From contig JACKQE010000006.1 in the NCBI GenBank assembly GCA_024233005.1, positions 62,001-126,000 on the forward strand: DNA of 64,000 bases, read 5' to 3'. This document shows, in pieces, positions 7,190 to 16,863 of this stretch. Made by a program: the position numbers and the translations under genes. The notes under the pieces were generated by a model that saw only the letters and a list, made by a program, of their open reading frames with translations, searched no databases and was not told the DNA's origin. This DNA comes from Akkermansiaceae bacterium (GTDB lineage: Bacteria > Verrucomicrobiota > Verrucomicrobiia > Verrucomicrobiales > DEV007). Numbering within the stretch: the stretch's first letter is position 1; every line of letters begins with the position of its first letter.

Positions 7190-9724
7190 ATGAAATATTC
7201 CGGATTGATTCTCCCCTCCTTGGCCGTTTTCCTCGCCGGCCCTCAACTGAAAGCCGCTGAGGCCTTCGAGATCGGCACCAGCAATGTCGCCGAACTGCCC
7301 GCCGGCCGGGAGGTCGATGGCGTCATCGGAGACTTCCTGCTCCGCAATGACAAAGTCGTCGCCGTGATCTCAGGGGATCTCCCCCTGCGCCGAGCCAACA
7401 TGAGCACCTTTTACGGACCTGACGGAATCACGCCAGGCTGCCTCTACGATCTCTCCGAACGGGGCAAGTCCAACGACCAACTCACCGCCTTCTGTCCGCT
7501 CCTGCAACGCGGACCGATCAACCACATCCGCTTGGTGAAGGACGGCTCCGGGCCCGATGGAGAGGTCCTCCTCGAAGTCTTCACCTCTGCCGCCAAATCC
7601 GGCGGCGTCGCGACCCTTCATGAATACATCCTTCACGACGGATGGCAGGGGCTGCTCATCGTTTCGACGGTAAAAAACAACGGTCCAGCGGAGGCCAAGG
7701 TGAAGCTTTCTGACACGTGGACGCAGATGAAGTCCAAGGGCAGCTCAAGTGGTGTCGACTGGGCCGACGCCTTGGATCCGGCTGACAAATGCGGCTATGC
7801 CAGGGGATGGGTGGCGGAAAATGGGGCGCAGCTCCCCCCGGCACCTGAAACAACCCTTGCCCCGGGAGAGGAAATCAAAGTCGCTCGCTTCGTCGCGGTG
7901 GCGGACTCGCCCGCCGCCGCCGTGGGACAGGTGCTCACCCGGACAGGGGAAACGGGCACTCTCCGGGTAACGATCAAGGGACCAGACCGCCAGCCCGTGC
8001 CGACTGCCCGGGCGGTGATTGCCTATGGCCCGCGCGGAGGGCAGACCGCTCCGGCTTATGCCGATGAGCAAGGGCTCTGCAACGTTCTGCTGCCCCCGGG
8101 AAAGTATGATTTCGACGCGCTCGACACTGGACGGACCATGGTTCGACAGTCGACCGAAATCAAAGCCGGAGCGGTCACACCAGTCGAAGTCACGCTCGAT
8201 GCCCCCACCGTGGTGGCTTTCGAGGTCCGCGACGGCGAAGGCGCCAGCATTCCCTGCAAAGTCCAGTTCAACGCGGAAGGCGACACCGCCAAACCCGACC
8301 TCGGGCCGGTCGACCGCGCGCATGGCAGCAGCGACCAGTATTTCTCGGAAAAGGGAGACTTCATGGTGCCGGTGCCTCCGGGCACCTACCGCATCGTCAT
8401 CACTCGAGGACCGGAGTTCGGACATCACGAGGAAACCGTCACTCTGGCTCCGGGACAGAACCATAAAATTAACACCGTGCTGCGACGCCAGGTAGCCACA
8501 CCAGGTTGGATCGCCACCGATTACCACAACCACAGCACCCAGAGCGGGGACAACACCTGCGGCACTGATGACCGCCTCATCAATCTGGCGGCAGAAGGCC
8601 TCGAATTCGCCCCGACGACCGAGCACAATCGCCTCTATGACTGGCGTCCCCACATTGAACGGCTCGGACTGGCTCCCTATCTCAACACCGTGGCCGGAAT
8701 GGAATTGACCGGAGCGGGAGCCCATTTCAACAGCTTCCCGTTCCAGCCAGAGCCCCGCCGGCAGGACAATGGAGCTCCCGTATGGCAAAAGGATCCCCGC
8801 CTCAATGCCATCGTCCTCCGTGATTTCCAGGGCGCCGAGCCGACCCGGTGGATCCATGTGAACCATCCCGACATGGTGGAAAACTTCATCGACCGGGACA
8901 AGGACGGGCGCCCCGATGGCGGTTACAAGGCCTTCGGCCAGCTCATCGATGGCTTGGAAACCCAGAACTACCGCAACTCGGACATCCTCGCCACCGCCCC
9001 CTATCGGCTCGTCCCCGGCAAAGGCGGGCTCGGCCATGTCGTCCAGATCGTGCCGGAATTCATCTGGCTGCAACTCCTGAACCGGGGCCTCGCTCCCCGC
9101 GCCGTGGCCGTAACGGATTCCCACCAGGTCTATGGCAACGGAGTGGGCAGCTGGCGCACCTATGTCAAAAGCAGCACGGATGATCCTGCCAAGACCGACT
9201 GGACAGAGCTGAGCGCCCATTCCAAGGGCGGCCACATGGTGCTCTCCTCAGGCCCCTACCTCGAAGTCAGCACGGCCGCAGGCGCCATCGCGGGAGATCT
9301 GGAGCGGGCCAATGGCAGCGTCGCTCTGAAGGTTCGGGTGCAGTGTGCCGACTGGCTCGACATCGACCGCGTGCAGGTGCTGGTCAACGGCCGTCAAGCG
9401 CCGGAATACAATTACACCCGGGAGAACAACCCGGAAAAATTCCAGAACGGGGTGGTCAAGTTCGACCAAACCCTGACCATCAAGCTCAGCGAGGACGCGA
9501 ATCTCATCGTGGTGGCAACCGGAGAAAAGAGCACCCTCGCCAAAGGCTTCGGCACCAGCACCCAGGCCACCCTCCATCCCACGGCCTACAACAACCCCAT
9601 TTTCATCGACGTGGACGGGAGCGGTTTCCAACCGAACGGTGACACTCTGGGTTACGATCTTCCGGTCGGGGGGCTGACTGTGGACGAAGTACGGGCGGCC
9701 CTCCGCCAGCCGGAGAAGCCATGA
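7190..9724 (+). CDS. Secreted CehA/McbA-type metallohydrolase (PHP domain)
   Basis: The 844-residue protein begins with a signal peptide (about residues 1-23). Residues about 265-430 contain two carboxypeptidase-regulatory-like beta-sandwich modules (VEVTLDAP, VPVPPGTYRIVI). The PHP domain starts near residue 437: DYHNHST (about 443-449) supplies the HxH metal pair, TTEHN lies near 477, HVNHPDM near 558 and VTDSHQ near 642. These are the expected ligands of a multi-metal site. The family includes phosphoester and carbamate ester hydrolases; the substrate here is unknown. The gene is followed after 16 bases by a membrane protein gene on the same strand. Confidence 0.85.
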   Translation: MKYSGLILPSLAVFLAGPQLKAAEAFEIGTSNVAELPAGREVDGVIGDFLLRNDKVVAVISGDLPLRRANMSTFYGPDGITPGCLYDLSERGKSNDQLTAFCPLLQRGPINHIRLVKDGSGPDGEVLLEVFTSAAKSGGVATLHEYILHDGWQGLLIVSTVKNNGPAEAKVKLSDTWTQMKSKGSSSGVDWADALDPADKCGYARGWVAENGAQLPPAPETTLAPGEEIKVARFVAVADSPAAAVGQVLTRTGETGTLRVTIKGPDRQPVPTARAVIAYGPRGGQTAPAYADEQGLCNVLLPPGKYDFDALDTGRTMVRQSTEIKAGAVTPVEVTLDAPTVVAFEVRDGEGASIPCKVQFNAEGDTAKPDLGPVDRAHGSSDQYFSEKGDFMVPVPPGTYRIVITRGPEFGHHEETVTLAPGQNHKINTVLRRQVATPGWIATDYHNHSTQSGDNTCGTDDRLINLAAEGLEFAPTTEHNRLYDWRPHIERLGLAPYLNTVAGMELTGAGAHFNSFPFQPEPRRQDNGAPVWQKDPRLNAIVLRDFQGAEPTRWIHVNHPDMVENFIDRDKDGRPDGGYKAFGQLIDGLETQNYRNSDILATAPYRLVPGKGGLGHVVQIVPEFIWLQLLNRGLAPRAVAVTDSHQVYGNGVGSWRTYVKSSTDDPAKTDWTELSAHSKGGHMVLSSGPYLEVSTAAGAIAGDLERANGSVALKVRVQCADWLDIDRVQVLVNGRQAPEYNYTRENNPEKFQNGVVKFDQTLTIKLSEDANLIVVATGEKSTLAKGFGTSTQATLHPTAYNNPIFIDVDGSGFQPNGDTLGYDLPVGGLTVDEVRAALRQPEKP

Positions 9725-9740
9725 TCATCCTGGCGGCCTG

Positions 9741-10268
9741 ATGGATCCAGCTACCATGCCCGGGCTCGGCTCCCTGCGATTCCGCTATCGTCTCGTCCTG
9801 GGATTCTTCATCCTTGCCCTGGTGGTCAGTGGACTCACCGCCTTTCCGTTGCTCGCTGAGCTGCGGCTGCTGGCGCGTTGGATCCCGGCCGACGCCCCCA
9901 TGGGACCGTGGATCCACCGGGTTCACCTTGGATTGGAGAGCACCTATGCCGCGTATCCGTGGCTGGCCTACGGGACCGATTGGCTGGCCTTCGCCCATCT
10001 GGTGCTGGCCATATTTTTTATCGGTCCCTACCGGAATCCGTTGCAAAACCGTTGGGTCATTCAGGCAGGTCTCATTGCCTGCGGACTGATCCTGCCTTTG
10101 GCGTTCTTGGCCGGCGAATTCCGTGGCATTCCCTGGGGTTGGCGGTTTATTGATGCCTCCTTTGGAGTCGGCGGAGCCATTCCCCTGCTCTATTGCCTAC
10201 GCCTCATTTCGGAAATGGAAAAGGCCGCCCGAGGTCAACGGAATGAGCAGCCTGAGACGAACCGCTGA
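9741..10268 (+). CDS. Membrane protein of unknown function, four predicted TM helices
   Basis: The 175-residue product has hydrophobic segments at about 19-39, 82-98, 106-128 and 140-158, with a charged C-terminal tail. I do not recognise a named family. The ATG at 9741 is 16 bases after the stop of the metallohydrolase, so the two are probably co-transcribed. A second methionine at residue 6 is an alternative start. It converges with the PPC-domain gene, whose stop is only 3 bases away. Confidence 0.65.
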   Translation: MDPATMPGLGSLRFRYRLVLGFFILALVVSGLTAFPLLAELRLLARWIPADAPMGPWIHRVHLGLESTYAAYPWLAYGTDWLAFAHLVLAIFFIGPYRNPLQNRWVIQAGLIACGLILPLAFLAGEFRGIPWGWRFIDASFGVGGAIPLLYCLRLISEMEKAARGQRNEQPETNR

Positions 10269-10271
10269 AGA

Positions 10272-12824
10272 TCACTGCTTTTCCGGAGGAGCTGTAACTT
10301 CCACCGTGATCGGCAGGGAGTAGGTGGCAAACTGCATGGTCTGCTCCTTGGCTTTGTCTGCGGCGACCTGGGCCGCCTTGTCAGCGGCGGTTTTCAGAGC
10401 CGCCACTTTGGCAACCTTCGCATCCGAGTCGGCCACGGCTTTGGTCGCGGCATCCAAGGCGGCTTTGGTGGATGCGACACTCTCCGCCAAGCTGGTCCGG
10501 GCGGCATCATCCGCTGCTCCCGCGGCGCGCTGGGTGGCCTCATCGGATGCTTTTTTCGCAGCGGCCAGAGAGTCTTTGATCCGCTTGTTCTCGTTGGCGA
10601 TGGTGGTGACCAGGGCTTCCACGCGTTTGGCTTCTGCAGCGGCCGACTTCTCTGCTGCCGGATTCCGGCGGTATTTGGCGTTGCCCACTCCCTGCAGAAC
10701 AAACTGGTAGCGACCCGGAGCGATTTTGAAATTCCCCGAGGGCTTGCAATCGATGACGAGTTTTCCTTCGGTCTGACCTTCCGCGATCGAAATGGAAGGG
10801 GCCCCGCGCAGCATCCCGGGGAAACCATGCGCTTCCACCTGGAGACTGCCCTGCCGACGTCCGGTGTCGGTGACTTTGACAGGAATTTCGAGAGACTGGT
10901 TCATTGCCACCTTCCAAACCTTGTCCTCTGCCGGGGCGACGGTCGCAGGCTCGGCCTCCGAATCAGCATCAAGAATGGAAAGGACGATCTCCTCATCCAC
11001 CCGTGACCGGACCTGGGCTTGGTTGGCAAACACCCGCTTGCCCCAAACCAGGGCTCCATTGCGGGCTTCCCGGCGCACCTCCTTGCCGTCAATCATGGCT
11101 ACCCCTTCGATCTTCACCTTTCCCTGCCAGGACTTGGCGGTCGGTGGTGCCTGCACGGTCACAAACCCTTGGTCGGTCGCGCCACTGAGCACCAGAGGCC
11201 GGGAGGTGACGCCTTCGGGCAGTCCGCTCACGGTCACAGTGATGTCCCCTTGGTGGGCGTCGTGACGCAAGGCGATGATCCGGTAAACAAGGGAGCCCCC
11301 GGGACGGAGAACCGGCGACGCGGGATAGGCATCGTTGTTGATGGTCTTGGTTCTCTCGGTGCTGGAAAGGAGTTGGAAATCGGGCCGGGGCTGGCGGATC
11401 GCAAGCCGGTAGAGATGCGCCGGACTGCCTCCCGCGCTCTGGTTGATGAGAGTGACCCGGTATTCACCATCCTCGTCGGCGGTAAAACTGACGATACAGT
11501 CGAGAGTGTCGGCATTCAGATCATCCAAAGCATCAGGAGAATAAAACGTCGGCGGATCGTCATTCTCGAGAATTTTGGTGTAAAGCTCCCCTCCCTTGGG
11601 ATCGGGCGTAATTTTCTCCAACACGACCAATGGGTCAGCGGCAGTGCCAAGCCGGTCGGAGATGGCTTCGATCCACCAAGTCTGACCTTTCTGCGCTTTG
11701 AACCGAAAGGCATCTGCGTCCCCGGGACGGTCGAAACGCCCGGCCACCTCACAGGGCACACTCACGGTTTGCAGTTCCGATTTGGGATCCTCCACCACCA
11801 CGGGAGCGGTGGCGAAGCCGATGGAAACCGCGTCGGAATTTCCCAACCGATGCTCGAAAACGGGAAGCATGCTTTGGCGCGGTTTCCAGAGCCTGATGCC
11901 CTCCGGCACCGAAGGTTCTCCCGGCACCGGCAGCTCTGCGGCCACGGTTTCGAGAGGTTTGCCTTCCCATTCCAAGCCGTCACCGAGGCTGCCACCGGGA
12001 AGATTCCTCCCAAAAAAAGTGAACCGGCATTTTTGCCCGGGCAGCCCTGCCGGAGGGAAGACAAAATCAATCAAAGCGGTCCGGGTGACCTGAAGCCGGT
12101 AGAAATACTCCGCTCCTCCCCGGTAGAGACTGTCGGAGATGGCGAGAAAATAGTCGCCATCAGAGGGGACGGTGAAATCCACCAAGGGATCGCTGCCAAA
12201 ATGGTGCCGCGACCCCTCCAACTCGCGGCCGGAAGCATCGGAGAGGGCGAGCATGCAATCGGCCTTGGAGTCGAGCCTCTCGGCAAGCACATGAATGAGA
12301 AGACGCTCCCCCTTCCGTCCTGGAAAACGGTACCAGTCGATTCCGCGGTTGTCCAAAGTTCCTGAGACGCCCGCTTCGACGGTGATGGGTAGGGCCGACT
12401 CACGGGTGGCATGGGCACCCTCCTCACGCAACTCGACCGCGTCCTTGGAGAGGACCAGGAAGGGACGCGCCGTGGAAAGTCCAAAAAAGCCGAGCGTCCG
12501 GACTTCATACAGACCCGGTTTGGCATCAATGGGCACCGTCACCTTGAACCGATCGGGGACGATCCGCGGAACGGGAAACAGGTCTTCGGGAGGCAGGGTG
12601 ACCGGTGCCACCTTGATGCCGGGATCGGCGAATCGGAGCGTGCGAAGATCGTCAAGGTCAGTTCCGGAAACGGTGACTTCGACCGTTTCGCCGGCCTTGG
12701 CGCTGGAGGGGGAGATCACCAGCAGGTCGGGGTTGGGCATGAAGGCGTGCGCCACCGCCACCGTCCCCAGAACACAGAGACCGACCAGAAATAAAACCCT
12801 CCTGCCGCAAAAACCCATCCGCAT
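10272..12824 (-). CDS. Secreted PPC-domain / Ig-like repeat protein with a coiled-coil insertion
   Basis: The 850-residue protein begins with a signal peptide (MRMGFCGRRVLFLVGLCV and on to AHA). It is followed by an IPT/Ig-like domain (SPSSAKAGETVEVTVSG) and pre-peptidase C-terminal (PPC) domains around residues 110-215 and 320-450. Later Ig-like modules lie at about 480-700. Close to the C-terminus an alanine/lysine-rich, heptad-like segment of about 100 residues interrupts a beta domain: strands GRYQFVLQGVGNAKY before it and FATYSLPITVEVTA after it seem to belong together. The ATG at 12824 overlaps the stop of the DUF1549/DUF1553 gene by one base (TGATG), fixing the start and showing translational coupling. 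The in-frame extension upstream is a shadow. Confidence 0.82.
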   Translation of the reverse strand: MRMGFCGRRVLFLVGLCVLGTVAVAHAFMPNPDLLVISPSSAKAGETVEVTVSGTDLDDLRTLRFADPGIKVAPVTLPPEDLFPVPRIVPDRFKVTVPIDAKPGLYEVRTLGFFGLSTARPFLVLSKDAVELREEGAHATRESALPITVEAGVSGTLDNRGIDWYRFPGRKGERLLIHVLAERLDSKADCMLALSDASGRELEGSRHHFGSDPLVDFTVPSDGDYFLAISDSLYRGGAEYFYRLQVTRTALIDFVFPPAGLPGQKCRFTFFGRNLPGGSLGDGLEWEGKPLETVAAELPVPGEPSVPEGIRLWKPRQSMLPVFEHRLGNSDAVSIGFATAPVVVEDPKSELQTVSVPCEVAGRFDRPGDADAFRFKAQKGQTWWIEAISDRLGTAADPLVVLEKITPDPKGGELYTKILENDDPPTFYSPDALDDLNADTLDCIVSFTADEDGEYRVTLINQSAGGSPAHLYRLAIRQPRPDFQLLSSTERTKTINNDAYPASPVLRPGGSLVYRIIALRHDAHQGDITVTVSGLPEGVTSRPLVLSGATDQGFVTVQAPPTAKSWQGKVKIEGVAMIDGKEVRREARNGALVWGKRVFANQAQVRSRVDEEIVLSILDADSEAEPATVAPAEDKVWKVAMNQSLEIPVKVTDTGRRQGSLQVEAHGFPGMLRGAPSISIAEGQTEGKLVIDCKPSGNFKIAPGRYQFVLQGVGNAKYRRNPAAEKSAAAEAKRVEALVTTIANENKRIKDSLAAAKKASDEATQRAAGAADDAARTSLAESVASTKAALDAATKAVADSDAKVAKVAALKTAADKAAQVAADKAKEQTMQFATYSLPITVEVTAPPEKQ

Positions 12825-15316
12825 CAATGATTGAAGAGAAACTCTTTCGAATTCATCACCACCCAGAGGATGTCCTCCCAGGCTTCCTGTTCCGCCTTGG
12901 CCGGAGACACCTTCGCGGGATCCGCCGCGGAGAGTTCGCGCTTCCGCTTCAGGTGGGCCAGTGCGATCGCAGATTCCTCGTCGGCGGGTTGCCGGCAGAG
13001 AGCGGTGAGGTAGACTTCCTGGAGTCGGTCCGCATCGGAACGCTCCTTTTCTTTGGCCAGCAGGGAGGCGCGACCGGTGGAAAGCGCGAGCTTGGCCTGG
13101 ATGAGGTCGGAATTGATGAGGTGCAGACTCTGACCGAGATTCGCCTCGGTGGTCCGCTCGCATTCGCAGGCGGTGTCCATCTGGGGCCTGCCGAACATGG
13201 TAAGAAATTCCGATTCATTGTTCGCTTCTTCATTCGGCAGAGCGACCGCACGGACGCCCGTCGGTTGACGATTGAATGAATTCTGCGCACCGGAGAGATC
13301 ATTGGCCGCGTCCAGCATGACCTCAGCCGACATCCGTCGGGGATAAAACCGCGCGTAATTCTGCGTGTCATCCGCATTCTGCCCGACTGGTTCGGCGCTC
13401 AGTTGGTAAACTCTGCTGTTGGTGATGACACGGATCAGCGCCTTCAGGTCGTAACCGCTCTGGACAAAGTGGGCGGCCAACCGATCAAGCAACTCCGGAT
13501 GGGTCGGAGGATTGGTGGGCCGGATGTCATCCTCCGGCTCAACCAGCCCGCGTCCGAAAAAGTGCTTCCAATAACGGTTGACCAGCACTTTGGAGAAATA
13601 CGGATTGGCTGGATCGCGCATCCAATCCGCCAGCGCCGGCCGGGGATCCTGAGCATCCGGAAGGCCCAGGGGCAGCTCCGCCCCCAGCAGGCGGGCCTGA
13701 AGCACCACCTTGCTGTTGGGATTCTCCATCTGCGCGGCCTTGCGGTTGTGGTAAACGATGTCCTCTTCGGGCAACTTGCCGATCTTCTTGCGCTCGATCG
13801 TTGAGAAGAGCGCGGCGAACGAATAGTAGTCGTCCTGAGTCCATCGCTCGTACGGGTGATGATGGCATTGGGCACACTGCATGCGCACCCCGAGAAACAC
13901 CTGGGCGATGTCCTGCATTTGCTCCTTGCGGTCGGTGACCACCCGGTACCAGCTCACCGCGGGATTCTCGTTTGCCTTGCCGCTGGCGGTGATCAATTCG
14001 GAGGCGAACTGGTCGAAAGGCTTGTTCTGGATGAGAGCGGAGCGGATCCAGGCGTGGAAGGCTTGACTGTCCCGCGAGACCCATTCCGTGCCACCCGCGA
14101 CTTTGTTGCGCAGGAGTCCGGCCCATTTGCCCGCAAATAAGTCGGCGTAATTGGGAGTCTCCAGGAGGGTGTCGATGAGGATGGCGCGCTTGTTGGGATC
14201 GGATGAACCCAGAAAGGTTCTCGTTTCCTCCAGCGTCGGCAGCCGTCCGGTGACGTCCAGGGTGGCCCGTCGCAAAAAGACTCCATCATCGGCAGCCCGA
14301 GAGGCTGGCAACCCGAGGACACTGAGCTGCTTGAAGATTTCCGTGTCAATGAAATTGGCCGGCGGGGGATACTGCGCCAAATCCAGCCCCGGACCGACAG
14401 GAATGGTGGCACTGAAGACCCCGATCCACTGCTGGAACCGAACCATCACGGAGGTGATGCCAGACTTGTCATCGAACCGAATGAGTCCCGTTTCTCCCGC
14501 TTCCGCCATGTCGGGCTGGTTCACGACATACTGGGCCATGCGGGTAATGTCACGGGAGGTGCCATCATTGAAAAAAGCCGTCACCGCGAGCTGCTGCGAA
14601 CTCCCCGGAGCGGCCACGGCATGCGCGGGGTAGACCTCGATCCGATCAACCACAGGCTCTTTGCCGGACGCCATCAGAGCACCGGCCTCGATCCAACGGC
14701 GCAGGGTCCGGTAATCGTCCGAACTTTTCTCCAAACGGGCCCCACCCTGATGGGGGATCTCGCCGCTCGGCTTTTGCAAAAGCAGGCTGCTGTCCGGAGC
14801 GGCGATCGAGATCCGACGTCCACGGCCTTTGACCGTCAGCATTTCATGATCCCTCAAGGGATCGAATCCCAACAACGAAAGCTGGAAACCATTGTTCCCC
14901 GAGGCTTTGGCATGACAGGCTCCGGAGTTGCAATGGTTGCGCGTCAGCACGGGCATGACGTCGTTGGTGAAGCTAACCGGTTGGAGGTGCCCGAAATTTT
15001 CCACCGTGAGAACCAGACTCCCCGCAGTCTTGTCGGGCATCGTTGCGGTGATCGTGGCCCGTCCATCAGACAGCGGTGTCACCCAGCCCGAGGCGTCCAC
15101 CGTGGCCACCACGGGAGGAGTCACGCTGTAGGCAACTTCCCGGGTCACATCGCGCCCGCCGTTCATGACAATGAGTTGCTGCCCCGCCTCCGGACCATTG
15201 AGGACCGCCTCTGCCGCACCGGACCGGCTGCGCATTTCCAACGTTCCCGCTGAAGAGACGGATGAGAGAGCGAGCCCAAGGAGGGTCGCAACGGCGATGG
15301 GGGTCGCTTGGAACAC
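12824..15316 (-). CDS. DUF1549/DUF1553 protein with Ig-like (BIG2) and cytochrome-like N-terminus
   Basis: The 830-residue protein starts at a GTG. It has a signal peptide, a BIG2/Ig-like domain at about 35-105, and CNSGACH (129-135), a spaced CxxxxCH found in planctomycetal cytochrome-like domains rather than a classical CxxCH. DUF1549 (about 320-520) and DUF1553 (about 560-800; segments VLVNRYWKHFFGRGLVEPEDD and HPELLDRLAAHF) follow. Such proteins are hallmarks of Planctomycetota and Verrucomicrobiota, exported and of unproven function. The gene lies 20 bases after the DUF1501 stop and overlaps the PPC gene by one base, so the three form an operon. Confidence 0.9.
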   Translation of the reverse strand: MFQATPIAVATLLGLALSSVSSAGTLEMRSRSGAAEAVLNGPEAGQQLIVMNGGRDVTREVAYSVTPPVVATVDASGWVTPLSDGRATITATMPDKTAGSLVLTVENFGHLQPVSFTNDVMPVLTRNHCNSGACHAKASGNNGFQLSLLGFDPLRDHEMLTVKGRGRRISIAAPDSSLLLQKPSGEIPHQGGARLEKSSDDYRTLRRWIEAGALMASGKEPVVDRIEVYPAHAVAAPGSSQQLAVTAFFNDGTSRDITRMAQYVVNQPDMAEAGETGLIRFDDKSGITSVMVRFQQWIGVFSATIPVGPGLDLAQYPPPANFIDTEIFKQLSVLGLPASRAADDGVFLRRATLDVTGRLPTLEETRTFLGSSDPNKRAILIDTLLETPNYADLFAGKWAGLLRNKVAGGTEWVSRDSQAFHAWIRSALIQNKPFDQFASELITASGKANENPAVSWYRVVTDRKEQMQDIAQVFLGVRMQCAQCHHHPYERWTQDDYYSFAALFSTIERKKIGKLPEEDIVYHNRKAAQMENPNSKVVLQARLLGAELPLGLPDAQDPRPALADWMRDPANPYFSKVLVNRYWKHFFGRGLVEPEDDIRPTNPPTHPELLDRLAAHFVQSGYDLKALIRVITNSRVYQLSAEPVGQNADDTQNYARFYPRRMSAEVMLDAANDLSGAQNSFNRQPTGVRAVALPNEEANNESEFLTMFGRPQMDTACECERTTEANLGQSLHLINSDLIQAKLALSTGRASLLAKEKERSDADRLQEVYLTALCRQPADEESAIALAHLKRKRELSAADPAKVSPAKAEQEAWEDILWVVMNSKEFLFNH

Positions 15317-15336
15317 GGTATCGGAGGAAGGCGATC

Positions 15337-16767
15337 TCAGACCACGCCGGAGACAAGCTCCTTGATGGGTTTGCCGAAGGGAAGGATCTGCATGGGCAGG
15401 CCCTCCAGATTCTTCAAATAGGTGTTGTAGTCGATGCCAAGATGCTGGTAAACCGTGGCCCAGAGGTCGTTGGGAGTGAGCACCCGTTCAACAGGAAACT
15501 CTCCCTTGTTGTTGGTGGCTCCGATGATCTGGCCCATTGGCGCGCCGCCGCCGGAAACGAGCACCGACATGGCCTGGGGCCAGTGGTCACGGCCCGGCTG
15601 CATGACGCCCGACTTGGTGCCCCGCTGGGTGCTGACTTTCGGGGTATGACCAAAGTCACTTGCCACCACAATCATGGTTTTGCGGTCCATGCCGCGTTGA
15701 TGGATGTCTTCGATCAGGGCGGTCAGAGCCTGGTCATACACAGGCAGCTTCCATTTGCAGTCGGCAAAAATATGGCAGTTCACCGCGTGAAAATCCCAGT
15801 TGTCCGCGCAGTCTTTCGGGGTTTTGCCGGGGTATGGATTGTCCCAGACCAGCGTCACAAAGCGGCTCCCCGCCTCCACGAGACGCCGCGCCAGCAATCC
15901 GCGTTGCCCGTAGGCATTGCGACCATACCGCTCGCGGGTGCGCTCGGACTCTTTGCCAAGGTCGAAGGCATCACGCACCGAATCGCTCGTCAGCATGCCC
16001 ATGGCCTGCTGGTTGAAAGAATCCATCGCCTCCATCGAACCACTCTTGTCAAGAGCGCGGCGGAAACGGTCCATCCCTCCGAGCATCGAGAGCCGGTCCT
16101 CAAGACGCGATTCCATCTCCTGTTTGACCCCGATGTTCCGCACTTTGAAGTCCGGCGCACTGGGATCTCCGGGCACCATGAAGGGTGTGTTCGCCGCGCC
16201 AAGATAAGCCGCTCCCAGAGCGAAAGAATCGACGGACGATGAGTTAGAGCAGGCCACAGAGGTGGGCAGTCCCGACGCGGTGCTGCCACCGACTACCTTC
16301 TTGACCACGCAGGGGACCGCCGGGGCGTCATTGATCGTGCCCGTGGGGGTCTTTGGCAGACGCCCTGTCATCATCCGCTTGTGGGCCCCGCCGTGGTCGG
16401 CAAAGTCATGCTGAATACTGCGGATGATAGAAAATTTGTCCGCAATTTTGGCATGACGCGGAAGCAGTTCGCAAACCTGCATTCCAGGGACATTGGTCCG
16501 GATCGGCTGGAAATCCCCCCGGTATTCCATGGGGGCATCCGGTTTCATGTCATAGGTCTCCATATGCGGAAGACCACCGGGCAGCCAGATGAAAATCACC
16601 GATGTGTCCGAGGGTCCCTGGGATGCGGAGCCCATGGAAGCGGCCTGCGCCTGGAACCGAAGAAAGTCAGCCAGTCCCAGACCCACCACACTGAGTCCGC
16701 CAACTTCCAGAAAGGATCGTCGACGGATGGGTCCGGAGCACTGCTTCAGCAACTGGGTAAGATCCAT
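15337..16767 (-). CDS. DUF1501 protein (sulfatase/phosphatase superfamily fold), Tat-exported
   Basis: The 476-residue protein has a twin-arginine signal RRRSFL (residues 15-20) followed by a short hydrophobic stretch. Its core reads SVIFIWLPGG, HMETYDMKP and PIRTNVPG near the N-terminus and ASDFGHTPKVS, RDHWPQAMSVL and LTPNDLWATVYQHLG near the C-terminus, the DUF1501 signatures. The family belongs to the alkaline-phosphatase-like superfamily and is mainly known from Planctomycetota and Verrucomicrobiota with no proven substrate. It is the first gene of the operon with DUF1549/DUF1553 and PPC proteins. A close paralogue lies at 52534-53961 without those partners. Confidence 0.93.
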   Translation of the reverse strand: MDLTQLLKQCSGPIRRRSFLEVGGLSVVGLGLADFLRFQAQAASMGSASQGPSDTSVIFIWLPGGLPHMETYDMKPDAPMEYRGDFQPIRTNVPGMQVCELLPRHAKIADKFSIIRSIQHDFADHGGAHKRMMTGRLPKTPTGTINDAPAVPCVVKKVVGGSTASGLPTSVACSNSSSVDSFALGAAYLGAANTPFMVPGDPSAPDFKVRNIGVKQEMESRLEDRLSMLGGMDRFRRALDKSGSMEAMDSFNQQAMGMLTSDSVRDAFDLGKESERTRERYGRNAYGQRGLLARRLVEAGSRFVTLVWDNPYPGKTPKDCADNWDFHAVNCHIFADCKWKLPVYDQALTALIEDIHQRGMDRKTMIVVASDFGHTPKVSTQRGTKSGVMQPGRDHWPQAMSVLVSGGGAPMGQIIGATNNKGEFPVERVLTPNDLWATVYQHLGIDYNTYLKNLEGLPMQILPFGKPIKELVSGVV

Positions 16768-16847
16768 GTGACAGATTCGCCCTGTCGTCCCGCCGGGGCA
16801 ACTGGCGCATTCCGGTATGCGGAAAGTGCCGCAGTGCCGGGAAACTT

Positions 16848-16863
16848 CGGGAGCCGGCTCCCG
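16848..16863. repeat. 16-base perfect palindrome upstream of the DUF1501 gene
   Basis: CGGGAGCCGGCTCCCG is self-complementary and lies about 80 bases upstream of the DUF1501 ATG at 16767, in the 265-base gap to the Gfo/Idh/MocA gene. It could be a regulator site or the centre of a small hairpin; there is no T run. Nothing else in the gap is recognisable. Confidence 0.3.

Noticed and set aside
7030..7260. Short frame with a lipobox-like GVATVAGC upstream of the metallohydrolase
   Set aside because: It needs a GTG start, has no good ribosome site and overlaps the start of the metallohydrolase. The 284-base gap (6906-7189) otherwise shows nothing.
12825..13163. In-frame N-terminal extension of the PPC-domain protein
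   Set aside because: This part overlaps the DUF1549/DUF1553 gene on the same strand, and the signal peptide starts only at 12824, exactly at the TGATG junction.
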